Below are positions 35,496-44,793 of a DNA stretch of 64,000 bases, piece by piece. The stretch's first letter is position 1, and the number at the start of each line of letters is the position of its first letter. The notes under the pieces were generated by a model, which worked only from the letters and a program-made list of their open reading frames with translations, did not search any database and was not told where the DNA came from. This DNA comes from Fimbriimonadales bacterium (GTDB lineage Bacteria > Armatimonadota > Fimbriimonadia > Fimbriimonadales > GBS-DC), in the NCBI GenBank assembly GCA_025998675.1, contig AP024673.1:1887221-1951220 (forward strand). The letters run 5' to 3'. The position numbers and the translations under genes were made by a program.

Positions 35496-36067
35496 AGGCT
35501 TCTCACTGGGCGGAAGATTCGACGCAGGGGCAGCTCGAAGCCGGGTAGCACCTCCTCGCCCGAGAGCGTATCGTCTACGCGCAGCGTGCGGGAGACGCCG
35601 TCGGCGCGGTGAACGCTCACCTGCTGGCGGAAGGGGTCTACATTCCACACCAGTCGTACGCCCGCCTCCAGCCACAGCGCCGTCTTGCGCGCGACCTCCT
35701 GCTGGCTCTCGCTCTGCGAACGGATTTCGACCACCAGGTCAGGCGGGATGCGCCAGAAGCCTTCGGGCAGGGAGTCAGGAATGCGCTCGGCGGCGAGAAA
35801 CGCCATATCGGGCGCAAGCACCGACTCCGCGCCGTCGGCGTGCTGGATGACAAAGCCCGTCTCCGCGCCGAAGACGACGCCCAGCCCGCGCTCTTCCACA
35901 AACTGCGCAATCGGCAGGGAGACGCGCATCGTGTAGATGCCATGCAGGGGCGTTGTAGGGGACATGGTGATAACCTCGCCGCGCAGGAGTTCGGCGCGCG
36001 TCTCGCGGTCGGCGAAACGCGCCTCGAACTCTGCTGCGCTCATCCATTTATCTCTGGCGACTGCCAT
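35492..36067 (-). CDS. Uma2-family (DUF820) PD-(D/E)XK nuclease-like protein
   Basis: 191 aa. The Uma2 pattern is visible: MSAAEFE...LLRGEVITMSP, the core acidic residues in APDMAFLA and PDLVVEIRSQSESQQEV, then KTALWLEAGVRLVWNVDP. These proteins have a restriction-endonuclease-like fold, but their role is unknown; they are often numerous in cyanobacteria and similar genomes. It sits between pdxS and pdxT with 6 nt and a 4-nt overlap, so it is part of that transcript. Confidence 0.9.
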   Translation of the reverse strand: MAVARDKWMSAAEFEARFADRETRAELLRGEVITMSPTTPLHGIYTMRVSLPIAQFVEERGLGVVFGAETGFVIQHADGAESVLAPDMAFLAAERIPDSLPEGFWRIPPDLVVEIRSQSESQQEVARKTALWLEAGVRLVWNVDPFRQQVSVHRADGVSRTLRVDDTLSGEEVLPGFELPLRRIFRPVRSL

Positions 36068-36073
36068 CGACGC

Positions 36074-37000
36074 CTACCACCCGCGCACTGCCATGAGTTC
36101 CTCGTCGGCGAGTTTGCGCACATCGAGGCTCGGCATCGCCTCGCCCAGCCCTTTGGAGATTTCCGCCAGCATTTCCGGCTCGCGATAATAAGTCACGGCG
36201 TCCACAATCGCGCGGGCGCGCGCTTCGGGGTTGGACGACTTGAAGATGCCCGACCCGACGAAGACCGCCTCGGCGCCCAGCCACATCATCAGCGCGGCGT
36301 CGGCAGGCGTCGCAACGCCCCCCGCCGAGAAGTTCGGCACGGGCAGCCGTCCCGTCTGGTGAACCTCGACCACCAGGTCGTAGGGCGCCTGCAGTTGCTT
36401 GGCGATTGCCATCAGTTCGTCTTCGGGCGCGCTGTGGATGCGGCGGATGTCGCGCATAATCGCGCGCATGTGGCGCACCGCCTCCACGATGTTGCCTGTG
36501 CCCGCCTCGCCTTTGGTGCGAATCATCGCCGCGCCCTCGCCGACTCGGCGCAGCGCCTCGCCCAGGTCGCGTGCGCCGCACACAAACGGCGTCTTGAACG
36601 CATGCTTGTTCACATGGTGTTCCTCGTCGGCAGGGGTCAGCACCTCGCTCTCGTCGATAAAGTCCACCCCTAACGCCTCCAGAATCATCGCCTCCGCGAA
36701 GTGCCCGATACGGCATTTCGCCATCACGGGGATGGTGACGGCGTTCATGATTTCTTCGATAACCACGGGGTCGGACATGCGGGCGACGCCGCCCTCGCGT
36801 CGGATGTCGGCAGGCACGCGCTCCAGCGCCATCACGGCGACGGCGCCCGCCTCTTCGGCGATGCGCGCCTGCTCGGCGTTCACCACATCCATAATCACGC
36901 CCCCGCGCAACATCTCGGCGAGACCGACCTTCGTGCGCCAGGTGGCTTTCTGAACCTCGTAGCGGCTCTCCTGCTCGTGGGTCGAAACATGCGTACTCAT
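36074..37000 (-). CDS. pdxS: Pyridoxal 5'-phosphate synthase lyase subunit
   Basis: 308 aa. A (beta/alpha)8 barrel with [22 protein letters not shown], the active-site lysine in [10 protein letters not shown], the [15 protein letters not shown] loop and [17 protein letters not shown]. It makes PLP from ribose-5-phosphate, glyceraldehyde-3-phosphate and ammonia. Minus-strand GGTATAAT (37015-37010) lies 9 nt before the ATG, with no Shine-Dalgarno. Confidence 0.96.
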   Translation of the reverse strand: MSTHVSTHEQESRYEVQKATWRTKVGLAEMLRGGVIMDVVNAEQARIAEEAGAVAVMALERVPADIRREGGVARMSDPVVIEEIMNAVTIPVMAKCRIGHFAEAMILEALGVDFIDESEVLTPADEEHHVNKHAFKTPFVCGARDLGEALRRVGEGAAMIRTKGEAGTGNIVEAVRHMRAIMRDIRRIHSAPEDELMAIAKQLQAPYDLVVEVHQTGRLPVPNFSAGGVATPADAALMMWLGAEAVFVGSGIFKSSNPEARARAIVDAVTYYREPEMLAEISKGLGEAMPSLDVRKLADEELMAVRGW

Positions 37001-37044
37001 AGCAGGGAGATTATACCTGAGCGAGGGGCTACGCGGGGTCGATA

Positions 37045-38307
37045 CTACCGCAGGGCGCGCGCCTCTTTCTGCAGGGCAAGCACAATCGCGAAGACGGCGC
37101 ACACGCTCGCGCTGGCGATTACCGCTGTGGGCGCGCCCCACGACTGGGCAAGCTTGCCAATCAGCAGCGAGGCGAACGGCGCGGGCGCGTTAATCGCCCA
37201 TGTGTGCAGCGAGACGACCCGCCCGCGCAGGTAGTCGGGCGCGGCGGTCTGCAGCGCGGTGTTGGTGCTGACCAGTTGCATCACGCCGAACATGCCCGCC
37301 AGCGTCAGCAAGCCCTTCGCCAGCAGCGGATGCGTCGTCCACGCGAAGCCCATCACGCTCCACGCGAAGCCGTTCGCGGCGGCAATCACCAGCCAGCCGC
37401 GCGGGATGTCGCCGCTGAGCCGCGCCGTAAGCAGCAGCCCTGTTAGCGAGCCGACGCCCGCGAAGGTGTAGAGCTGTCCCAAGCCCGTCTTGCCCACCTG
37501 CAGCACCTCCGCCGCGAACACAGGCAGCAACACCAGATACGACAGCCCGAACATGCTCAGCACCGCCACATTCAGCCACAGGAGCATCAGCCCGCGCCGC
37601 GCCCGCACGAACTCCACCCCCTCGCGCAGCGACTGCAGGATGCCCGTCGGCGCGCGCCCGTCCGTGCTGGGCTGGATGCGCAGCGTGAGCAACGCGAGCA
37701 AAATCGCCGAGAAGCTCAGCGCGTTCACCAGAAAGCACGGCGCCGCGCCCACCCGCTCCAGCAATATGCCGCCGACCGCCGGACCCAGAATGCGCGCCGT
37801 ATGGAACGCCGCCGCGTTCAGCGCAATCCCGTTGGCTAAGTCCTCGCGCGGTACCAGATGCGCCACCAGCGACTGGCGCGTCGGCAAATCCACCGTCAGC
37901 ACCAGCCCGTTGAGCAACGCAAGCGCGAGGATATACTCGTAGCGTATTAACCCCGTGTAGGTCAGCAACGCGAGCGCGAACGCGCTCAGGGCGAACAGGC
38001 TCTGGGTAATCAGCAGGATATGGCGGCGGTTCCAGCGGTCTGCCAGCGCGCCGCCCACAGGCGCGAGAAAGAGCATCGGCAAACCGCTCGCAAACCCCAC
38101 CACGCCCAGCAGGAACTCCGAGCGCGTCAACTCGTACACCAGCCAGCTCTGCGCAACATTCTGAATCCACGAACCGACGAACGACAGGAACGCGCCCACC
38201 CAGTACCTTCGAAACACGGGCGAGCGCATCGCCTGAAAAGTGCTGCGCCGACGAGCCGAATGAGACGCCGATTCCGCGACTTCCGTTTCTAACGACGGTT
38301 GAGACAC
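37045..38307 (-). CDS. Major facilitator superfamily transporter
   Basis: 420 aa from GTG 38307, with 12 hydrophobic segments. The MFS loop motif [15 protein letters not shown] is present between helices 2 and 3. The NSLVAHLV-like helix region and the domain order match the enterobactin-exporter-like MFS group (EntS type), implying drug or metabolite export. The start lies 9 nt after GGTATAGT; ATG 38328 is upstream of that box and would be outside the transcript. The much longer open frame to 40482 is an antisense artefact. Confidence 0.88.
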   Translation of the reverse strand: MSQPSLETEVAESASHSARRRSTFQAMRSPVFRRYWVGAFLSFVGSWIQNVAQSWLVYELTRSEFLLGVVGFASGLPMLFLAPVGGALADRWNRRHILLITQSLFALSAFALALLTYTGLIRYEYILALALLNGLVLTVDLPTRQSLVAHLVPREDLANGIALNAAAFHTARILGPAVGGILLERVGAAPCFLVNALSFSAILLALLTLRIQPSTDGRAPTGILQSLREGVEFVRARRGLMLLWLNVAVLSMFGLSYLVLLPVFAAEVLQVGKTGLGQLYTFAGVGSLTGLLLTARLSGDIPRGWLVIAAANGFAWSVMGFAWTTHPLLAKGLLTLAGMFGVMQLVSTNTALQTAAPDYLRGRVVSLHTWAINAPAPFASLLIGKLAQSWGAPTAVIASASVCAVFAIVLALQKEARALR

Positions 38308-38316
38308 GCTACTGCA

Positions 38317-38344
38317 ACTATACCCCATGCGATTCGGGTAGACT
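38317..38344. promoter_or_regulatory. Back-to-back leaderless promoters in a 45-bp gap
   Basis: Minus-strand TATAGT (38322-38317) and plus-strand TAGACT (38339-38344) drive divergent genes whose start codons lie 9 and 8 nt from the boxes. Only 45 bp separate the two start codons, so the polymerase footprints must overlap and the two genes probably compete. Confidence 0.55.
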
Positions 38345-38352
38345 TGAGGGGT

Positions 38353-39249
38353 ATGGAAGCCAGCCCTCTGAACGCGATTCTGTCGCAGCTGTTCTGGATA
38401 GTGTTTATCTTTCTGGCGGTGATGCCGATGATTCGCCAGCGGATGCTGGAATCGGCGCGGCTGAGTCTGATTCGCCAGATTGAGAAAACGCGCGGCAGCC
38501 GCGTGATTGTGCTGATTCATCGGCAGGAGTCGCTGGCGCTGTTCGGCGTGCCCCTGTTTCGGTTCATCAGCGTGGAGGACTCGGAGGAGGTGCTGCGCGC
38601 GATTCGCATGACGCCGCCCGATATGCCCATCGATATTATCCTGCACACGCCGGGCGGGCTGGTGCTGGCGAGCCAGCAGATAGCATGCGCGCTGTGCGAC
38701 CACAAGGCGAAGGTCACGGCGTTCGTGCCCCACTATGCGATGTCGGGCGGCACGCAGATTGCGCTCGCGGCGGACGAGATTGTGATGGACCCCCACGCCG
38801 TGCTGGGACCGGTAGACCCCCAGATTGGGCAGTATCCCGCGGCGTCGATTCTGAAGGTGCTGGAGCAGAAAAACCCCAGCGACATCGACGACCAGACGCT
38901 GATTCTGGCGGACATTTCGCGCAAGGCGTTGCAGCAGGGGCTGGCGCTGGTCAAGGAGGTGCTGATGGCGAACGGGATGGACGAATCGCGGGCGCATGCG
39001 CTGGCAGACCAGCTCACGCAGGGCTACTACACCCACGACTATCCCATCTCGGCGAGCGCGTTGCAGGCGATGGGCGTGAAGGTCAGCACGGAGATGCCCG
39101 CGGAGATTTACCAGCTGATGGCGCTCTATCCGCAGCCGGTGCAGCGCACTTCGGGGGTGGACTATGTGCCTGTGCCGTACCATCCCGAAGCGCCGCCGCA
39201 GCCGCAGCGCGCGCCTGCCGCCCGCCGTAGGAACACAAAAGCGAACTGA
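38353..39249 (+). CDS. SDH_sah/ClpP-class membrane serine protease
   Basis: 298 aa from ATG 38353. One N-terminal transmembrane helix (about 10-28) precedes a ClpP/crotonase-fold domain. The family motifs are IDIILHTPGGLVLASQQIA, the serine nucleophile in HYAMSGGTQIALAADEI, and DPHAVLGPVDPQIG. This is the serine dehydrogenase proteinase family, a putative membrane-protein quality-control enzyme. Its TGA stop is the first trinucleotide of repeat copy G. Confidence 0.9.
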   Translation: MEASPLNAILSQLFWIVFIFLAVMPMIRQRMLESARLSLIRQIEKTRGSRVIVLIHRQESLALFGVPLFRFISVEDSEEVLRAIRMTPPDMPIDIILHTPGGLVLASQQIACALCDHKAKVTAFVPHYAMSGGTQIALAADEIVMDPHAVLGPVDPQIGQYPAASILKVLEQKNPSDIDDQTLILADISRKALQQGLALVKEVLMANGMDESRAHALADQLTQGYYTHDYPISASALQAMGVKVSTEMPAEIYQLMALYPQPVQRTSGVDYVPVPYHPEAPPQPQRAPAARRRNTKAN

Positions 39250-39404
39250 GCGCCTTTGCAGTGAATTTTCAGCGACTCTCCTGTTCGCGCATGCGCGTAA
39301 TTTGGAGTGCTGAAGCGGGAGCTTCAGCCTCGCGGAAGCTCCGCTTCCGCACTCCAAAGCGTGTGCGAACAGCTGTGATACGGAACGCTCACTGCAACAG
39401 CTAA
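39247..39404. repeat. Mosaic repeat copy G (TAAGTG-type ends)
   Basis: The left end TGAGCGCCTTTGCAGTGAAT begins on the stop codon of the protease gene. The right end is the complement of TTTAGCTGTTGCAGTGAGCG (to about 39403). The core TTTGGAGTGC (39301) pairs with GCACTCCAAA (39349-39358), enclosing GCTGAAGC/GCTTCAGC and GCGGAAGCTCCGCTTCCGC hairpins, nearly identical to copies A and E. Confidence 0.82.
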
Positions 39405-39459
39405 ATCTCTCACCAGGCGCGTGGGGCAAACGCTCGCAGTGGGTATCCTTTAGGGCTGG

Positions 39460-40620
39460 ATGCAGACGGAGACGGACACGCGACGGGCAGGGGGGCGACT
39501 GGCGTGGGCGGCGCTGGGCTGGATTGCGCTGGTCGCCTTTCTGGACACCTTCGCGCTCGTGCCCGTGCTTGCGCCTTACGCGAAACGCGCCCTGAACGCC
39601 TCCGACGCGCAGGCGGGACTGATTCTGAGCCTCTACTCGCTGGCGAACCTGCTGGCGAATTTTTATTCCGGCGTGCTGCTGGACCGTTTCGGGCGCAGGT
39701 TGCCGATGGCGCTGAGCCTGTGGGCGGCGGGCGTGCTGATTGCGCTCTATCCGCTGGCAAAAAGCGCGGAGACGCTGATGGCGCTGCGGGCGTTGCACGG
39801 GGCGACAGGCGCGGTGTTTGTGCCTGCACTGTTCGCGCTGGTGGGCGAGTACGGCAGGCGAAACCGCACGGGCGCGATGGGCGGCGCAGGCGCGCTGATT
39901 GGGCTGGTTGCGCTGCTCGCGCCGCCGATTGGGGGCATCGTCGCGCGGGATTACGGCGAGCCTGCACTCTTCTGGGGAGTGGCGGTGTTGATGCTGGTGG
40001 GGGGCTGCGTCGCGTTGCTGCTGCACGACGCGCCCCATGCAGGCGGTCGGCAGGGTTCGATTCATCCGTTGCACGCGCTCCGCCTGCCTGAACTTCGGGG
40101 GGTCTATCAGTCGACGCTGGCGATGACCTTCGCGATGGGCGTGCTGACCTTCGCGTTGCCTGTGTTGCTGCAGACGGCAGGCTACGACGCGGCGTATCGC
40201 GGACGACTGTTTGGCGTGCTGGCGCTGATTTCGATTGTGCTGATGGCGTCGGTGCGGCGGGGGCAACTGTTGGGCGGCGCGCGGGGACGGGCGTCGCTGG
40301 GGGTGGTTTGCCTGACTGCAGGTGCGCTGGGGCTGAGCCTGTTCGCCGAGTCGCCCGCTGCGCTCTGGGGTGTGGCGGCGCTGTATGGAGTGGGGTTCGG
40401 GCTGGCGTTCCCCGCAGTGCATCTGGGCGCGTTCGAGGGCGCGCCGGAGCATCTGCGCGGGGTCAGTCTCGCGCTGCTGCACGCCTTCTACTCGCTGGGC
40501 TATGTGCTGGGTCCTGCGGGCGCGGGCGTGGTGGGCGCGGAGTCGGCGGGCTATCTCGGCGCGGCGTTCGGCGCGGTACTGCTCGTGGCGACCGCGCGCA
40601 GGCGTTCTGGCGACGGCTGA
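39460..40620 (+). CDS. Major facilitator superfamily transporter
   Basis: 386 aa with 12 predicted membrane segments. The loop motif GVLLDRFGRRLPM follows helix 2, and GFGLAFPAVHLGAFEGAP lies in the C-terminal half. The short acidic/basic loops are typical of sugar or drug MFS antiporters; substrate unknown. A TATCCT box (39444-39449) lies 10 nt before the ATG. Convergent with the next gene, 6 nt apart. Confidence 0.87.
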   Translation: MQTETDTRRAGGRLAWAALGWIALVAFLDTFALVPVLAPYAKRALNASDAQAGLILSLYSLANLLANFYSGVLLDRFGRRLPMALSLWAAGVLIALYPLAKSAETLMALRALHGATGAVFVPALFALVGEYGRRNRTGAMGGAGALIGLVALLAPPIGGIVARDYGEPALFWGVAVLMLVGGCVALLLHDAPHAGGRQGSIHPLHALRLPELRGVYQSTLAMTFAMGVLTFALPVLLQTAGYDAAYRGRLFGVLALISIVLMASVRRGQLLGGARGRASLGVVCLTAGALGLSLFAESPAALWGVAALYGVGFGLAFPAVHLGAFEGAPEHLRGVSLALLHAFYSLGYVLGPAGAGVVGAESAGYLGAAFGAVLLVATARRRSGDG

Positions 40621-40626
40621 AACCGC

Positions 40627-42006
40627 CTACGCCTGTGGCTCGCGCTCGGCGACGGCAATCAGGAGCGCGGTGAGCGCGGCGGCGACCGCCAGCCCAACCG
40701 CGACGCCCATCCGTACCGCGCGGGGCATATCGGCGACAGTCGCAGCGATGCTCCCCAGCGGCAGCAGGACAATCAACCCCAGCAGGCTCAGCGGCGCGAG
40801 CCACGCGAACAGGCGGTTGCCGTACAGGTACGCGCTCAGCGACGCGCTCAGTGCGCCGACGCTCCAGCCCGCGGCGGCGCGCTCCGTGAAAACCGCCGTC
40901 AGCGCGAGGGGCGCGGCGATTGCCCAGAAGCCCGCCAGCGCCGAGCGCCACAGGGGCGACGACTCGCCCCGCTGTGCCCACCACTGCCCCAGCGCGCCCA
41001 GACCCGTCAGCGCCATCAGAAACGCCAGCAGCGTGAAATAGAGGTACAAATCCGCGCGCGGCGTCTGCAACGGGTAGCCGAGGGTGAAGATGCGGAAGCC
41101 CAGCACGCTGGTCAGCAGCAGCGCGCCCGCCGTGTAGAGCGCGTTCTCGGGGTCGGTCGTGCGCGTGAACTCGCGATGGCTCATCACGAGCGCATGCAGC
41201 GACGCCATCAGCGCGCACACCGCCACGCCAACCCCGCGCATCGTCGCGAACGCCGACGCCAGCAGCCCCACCCACACCAGCAGCGCGTAGCGCGACCAGA
41301 GTTCACTGCCCGACAGCCCACGCGCGAGCGTGGCGGCGACCAGCGTCATCAGCGTCAGCTCCAGCCACGGATCGTCCGACCCCGACAGCCGATAGCCGAC
41401 CGCCGTCAGCGCGAAGCCGCCAAAGAGCAGGATATAGCTGATGCGCCAGCCTGTGCGTCCCGCGCGCGCCAGCAGCGTCGCCAGCCCGAACGCGCCAATC
41501 CCCGCCCCCGCCAGACACACCCCGAACCAGAGGGGTACATCCGCTATCGACGCCAGCCCTGTCGTCCAGCTCAGCGCCAGCGTACTCAGCGCAACGCCCG
41601 CCATTGACGCCCATGCCCTGCCCAGCAGCGTCCACATCAGCCCCGTGGCAATGCCAACGCCCCATAGCGCAGGCAGCAGGTCGTTCCGCGCGAGTATCAA
41701 CGCCAGCACAGGCGCGCTTAGCGGCAATAGCGCGCCCAGCCACTCCCAGCCCAGCCGACTGCCGACAAACGCGCCCATCAGCCACAGTCCCGTCGCTGTT
41801 AGCACGCCCCAGCCCAGCGCGCCCCCTGCTTGAAAGTAGGGCGCAGGCTCGGCTGGCAGGGTTAATCCGAACGCCGCCAGCGCCAGCAACCACACCAGCG
41901 GCAGCGCGAAGCCGGGGAACATCGGCGCGCGCGCACGCGCCATCAACGCCGCCGCCAGCCCCACCCCGAAACACAGCCCTCCGATAGACCATCCCAGCAG
42001 GCTCAT
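40627..42006 (-). CDS. Polytopic membrane protein, function unknown
   Basis: 459 aa, almost wholly hydrophobic with about 13-14 membrane segments and only short loops. I see no transporter signature motif. The composition (Leu/Ala/Gly-rich, with GW and RAPMFPGF segments near the N-terminus) does not identify a family. The start is preceded by a hairpin CCTGAAG...CTTCAGG (42008-42050) that would place the start region next to a stem, possibly terminating the upstream gene. Confidence 0.72.
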   Translation of the reverse strand: MSLLGWSIGGLCFGVGLAAALMARARAPMFPGFALPLVWLLALAAFGLTLPAEPAPYFQAGGALGWGVLTATGLWLMGAFVGSRLGWEWLGALLPLSAPVLALILARNDLLPALWGVGIATGLMWTLLGRAWASMAGVALSTLALSWTTGLASIADVPLWFGVCLAGAGIGAFGLATLLARAGRTGWRISYILLFGGFALTAVGYRLSGSDDPWLELTLMTLVAATLARGLSGSELWSRYALLVWVGLLASAFATMRGVGVAVCALMASLHALVMSHREFTRTTDPENALYTAGALLLTSVLGFRIFTLGYPLQTPRADLYLYFTLLAFLMALTGLGALGQWWAQRGESSPLWRSALAGFWAIAAPLALTAVFTERAAAGWSVGALSASLSAYLYGNRLFAWLAPLSLLGLIVLLPLGSIAATVADMPRAVRMGVAVGLAVAAALTALLIAVAEREPQA

Positions 42007-42007
42007 C

Positions 42008-42050
42008 CCTGAAGTTTCTCCCGCGCGTTGGTTCGCGAGAGGGCTTCAGG
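42008..42050 (-). terminator. Hairpin between two tandem minus-strand genes
   Basis: CCTGAAG (42008-42014) pairs with CTTCAGG (42044-42050), and inside them CGCGAGAG faces CTCCCGCG imperfectly. It lies between the stop at 42057 and the start at 42006 and has no T-run. Confidence 0.4.
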
Positions 42051-42056
42051 TTCCTG

Positions 42057-42968
42057 CTAAGGCGTCAGCCGCAGCGTCTCCAGCGCGGCTTCCACAAACG
42101 GGCGTATCGCGTTCGCCCAGTCGGCAGGGGCGCGCCCGATGACCGTGATGGACTTCTCGTGCAGCGTCGGCGCGGAGAACACATACGCATCGGGCTGTTC
42201 CGCCGCGCGAATCGTCAAAAACGGCATCTCGATGGAGGCAGCGAACTCGCACATCAGCCGATCCTTCTCCGTGGTCTGCTCATTCGCCACATGCGCATTG
42301 TGCAGGTTGAGGTTAATCGGCAGCAGCACGACGCCGTCGCTGTTCACCTGTGCACGCACCAGCAGCACCACATCGACAGCGGAGCGGGCAATCTGGGGCG
42401 GCATCTGCGCCCGATAACCCGTCACGAACCCGAACGGCATCTGATGATGGCACTCGATGGGGTAATCAGCAATCAGCAGGTCTATCGCCTCGCGCAGCAG
42501 CCGCTCGTGGAAGCTCTGAATGAGGCGTCCCTGAGGCACATAGCGCCGCTCGACGCGCTCGTCAACCCACGCCAGCGGCGCGCGCAGCGCAACGCCCATC
42601 TGCGCAATCCCGCAGCTCATCTCCAGGCGGATACCTGCGTTCTCGCTGGAGAAGTGGATGCCTGCGGGTCCCTCGTACACCTCCAGCCAGAGCACCTCGC
42701 TTTCCCGATAGCACTGGCGCAGCGCCTCGCTCAGCTGCGACTCGGTCTCGATGACCAGCAGCGGACGCTTCTCGCGGTCGTCGCGCAAACAAATCACCCC
42801 AAAGCAGGGCTTGTTGAACTCAGGGACATACGCGCTCGGACGATACAGATTGTGGAAGAGAAACCGTCGCGCAGGGCGCAGCAACAGTTCATAGCCTTCC
42901 CAATTTTCTGCTAACTCCGCTATGTACTTATTTACAGGATTGGTTAACAAGCGATTTGGTTGATACAT
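42057..42968 (-). CDS. Hypothetical protein, single copy, unknown family
   Basis: 303 aa with a good AGGAGG 6 nt before the ATG. It has no signal peptide or membrane helix. An N-terminal region contains FGVICLRDDREKRPLLVIETESQ, which faintly resembles the core strands of nuclease-like folds but lacks a clear catalytic pattern. The remainder is mixed alpha/beta. It stands between an unrelated membrane protein and pilB, divergent from the latter. Function not assigned. Confidence 0.75.
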   Translation of the reverse strand: MYQPNRLLTNPVNKYIAELAENWEGYELLLRPARRFLFHNLYRPSAYVPEFNKPCFGVICLRDDREKRPLLVIETESQLSEALRQCYRESEVLWLEVYEGPAGIHFSSENAGIRLEMSCGIAQMGVALRAPLAWVDERVERRYVPQGRLIQSFHERLLREAIDLLIADYPIECHHQMPFGFVTGYRAQMPPQIARSAVDVVLLVRAQVNSDGVVLLPINLNLHNAHVANEQTTEKDRLMCEFAASIEMPFLTIRAAEQPDAYVFSAPTLHEKSITVIGRAPADWANAIRPFVEAALETLRLTP

Positions 42969-43087
42969 CGGCTACCTCCTCTATATAACGGCGTGGGAAG
43001 CACACGAGTCAGCCTACAGGAACCTCACGATGCGGCTTACTTTAAAAATACGCCGCGCACGCCGATAATTCCTGCAAGGAGTGTACC

Positions 43088-44785
43088 ATGTACGGCGTGA
43101 AGCGATTGGGCGAATGGCTCGTGGAACGGGGCAAAATCACGCCCCAGCAGCTGGAGGAAGCGCTGGCGTTTCAGCGTGAGACGGGCAAGCGGCTGGGTGA
43201 GGCTCTGATTCAGCTGGGTTATATCACCGAAGACGATTACTACGAAGTGCAGGCGGCGCAGTGGGAGTGCCCCTACGAACCGCTGCGCGACGCGCAGATT
43301 CAGGAAGCGATGCGCGTACGCCACTGGATAGGCGCGCAGGAAGCCACGCGCTATATGGTGGCGCCCCTGCGCGAGGAGGGGCATGTGCTCTGGGTCGCTG
43401 CAGCAGACCCCAACAATGTGGAGATGCTCGACTACCTGCGTCAGAGCACCGGCAAGTCCATCAAGGTCGTGTTCAGCCCACCCGCGCGCGTGCTTCACGC
43501 GATTGCCCGTATCTATAGCCTGCACGATGTCGATATGCCCGAAGTGGACAACGCGGCGACGGTTGAGGAACCCATCGAAGAGGATATTACCAACCTCGAT
43601 AAAACGGTGCATCAGGCGCCTGTTATTCGCTTTGTGAACGGGATTTTGCTGGAAGCGATTGAGCGCAACGCGAGCGACATCCACTTCGAGCCACTGGAGA
43701 CTCGAATGCAGGTGCGTTTTCGCATCGATGGGGTGCTGTATCCTGTGCGCGAGATACCGTTGTCGCTGCGTGCGGCGGTGACCGCGCGTGTGAAGCTGCT
43801 CGCTGAGATGGACATCGCTGAGCGACGCCTGCCTCAGGATGGACGCTTCACGCTCAAGGTGGGCACAAACCCCGTCGATCTGCGCGTCTCCTCGCTGCCC
43901 ACTGTGTTCGGTGAGCGGGTGGTCATTCGTCTGCTCACCCGCGACAATGCACAGAAGACGCTCGCTCAGCTGGGCGTGCCGCCCGCCGTCGAGCGGGGAC
44001 TGACCGAACTCGCCAGCAAGCCGTGGGGCATGATTCTGGTCACGGGTCCTACAGGTTCGGGCAAAAGCACGACTCTGTACGCGCTGCTGCAACAGATCAA
44101 GAGCGAGCGGCGCAACATCCTGACCTGTGAAGACCCGGTGGAGTTCACCATCGAAGGCGTTGGGCAATCGCAGGTGAACGAGAAGATAGGCTTGACTTTC
44201 GCCTCGCAGCTGCGCGCGATTCTGCGTCAGGACCCCGATGTGGTGCTGGTGGGCGAGATTCGCGACACGGAGACCGCCGAAATTGCGTGTCGGGCGGCGA
44301 TGACGGGACACCTGGTGCTGGCGACCCTGCACACGAACGATGCAACCAGCGCGCCCGCCCGCATGATCGATATGGGCGTGCCCGCTTTCCTGATTAACTC
44401 CGCGCTGACAGGGGTGCTGGCGCAGCGGCTCGTGCGACGCCTGTGCGAGCGCTGCAAGGAGCCTATCACGGTGACGGACCCTGCGATTACAGCGCTCTTT
44501 GGTGTAGATCGGCTGGAGACCTACCGCGCGGTGGGCTGCCCCGTATGCAACGAAATCGGCTACCGGGGGCGCGTGGGGCTGTATGAGCTGTTTGTCGTCA
44601 GTGACCCAATACGGCGACTGATTGCGCAACAGGCGGACAGCGAAGCCATTCGCGCCGCCGCGCCTGCGGGCACGCTCTACACCATCCAGCAGGACGCCAT
44701 GCAGAAGGTGCGCGACGGCGTCACCACGCTTGAAGAGGTGCTGTCGCAAATTCAGCTGGACACATTCCGCGTCAGGGCAGCGTGA
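43088..44785 (+). CDS. pilB: Type IV pilus assembly / type II secretion ATPase PilB (GspE family)
   Basis: 565 aa. An N-terminal MshEN domain (about 1-140: LGEWLVERGKITPQQLEEAL) is followed by the ATPase. This has DIHFEP, Walker A GPTGSGKST at 320-328, the Asp boxes (DPVEF and VGEIRDTETAEIA), the His box GHLVLATLHTNDA, and a zinc-binding tetracysteine (CERC and CPVC). It powers pilin polymerisation. AAGGAG lies 7 nt before the ATG. A PilC-like platform gene is at the other end of the window. Confidence 0.95.
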   Translation: MYGVKRLGEWLVERGKITPQQLEEALAFQRETGKRLGEALIQLGYITEDDYYEVQAAQWECPYEPLRDAQIQEAMRVRHWIGAQEATRYMVAPLREEGHVLWVAAADPNNVEMLDYLRQSTGKSIKVVFSPPARVLHAIARIYSLHDVDMPEVDNAATVEEPIEEDITNLDKTVHQAPVIRFVNGILLEAIERNASDIHFEPLETRMQVRFRIDGVLYPVREIPLSLRAAVTARVKLLAEMDIAERRLPQDGRFTLKVGTNPVDLRVSSLPTVFGERVVIRLLTRDNAQKTLAQLGVPPAVERGLTELASKPWGMILVTGPTGSGKSTTLYALLQQIKSERRNILTCEDPVEFTIEGVGQSQVNEKIGLTFASQLRAILRQDPDVVLVGEIRDTETAEIACRAAMTGHLVLATLHTNDATSAPARMIDMGVPAFLINSALTGVLAQRLVRRLCERCKEPITVTDPAITALFGVDRLETYRAVGCPVCNEIGYRGRVGLYELFVVSDPIRRLIAQQADSEAIRAAAPAGTLYTIQQDAMQKVRDGVTTLEEVLSQIQLDTFRVRAA

Positions 44786-44793
44786 CCGTGTGC

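Noticed and set aside
38308-40482. Long reverse frame extending the MFS transporter to 1145 codons
   Set aside because: The extension is antisense to the SDH_sah protease and a second MFS gene; the leaderless promoter fixes the start at 38307.
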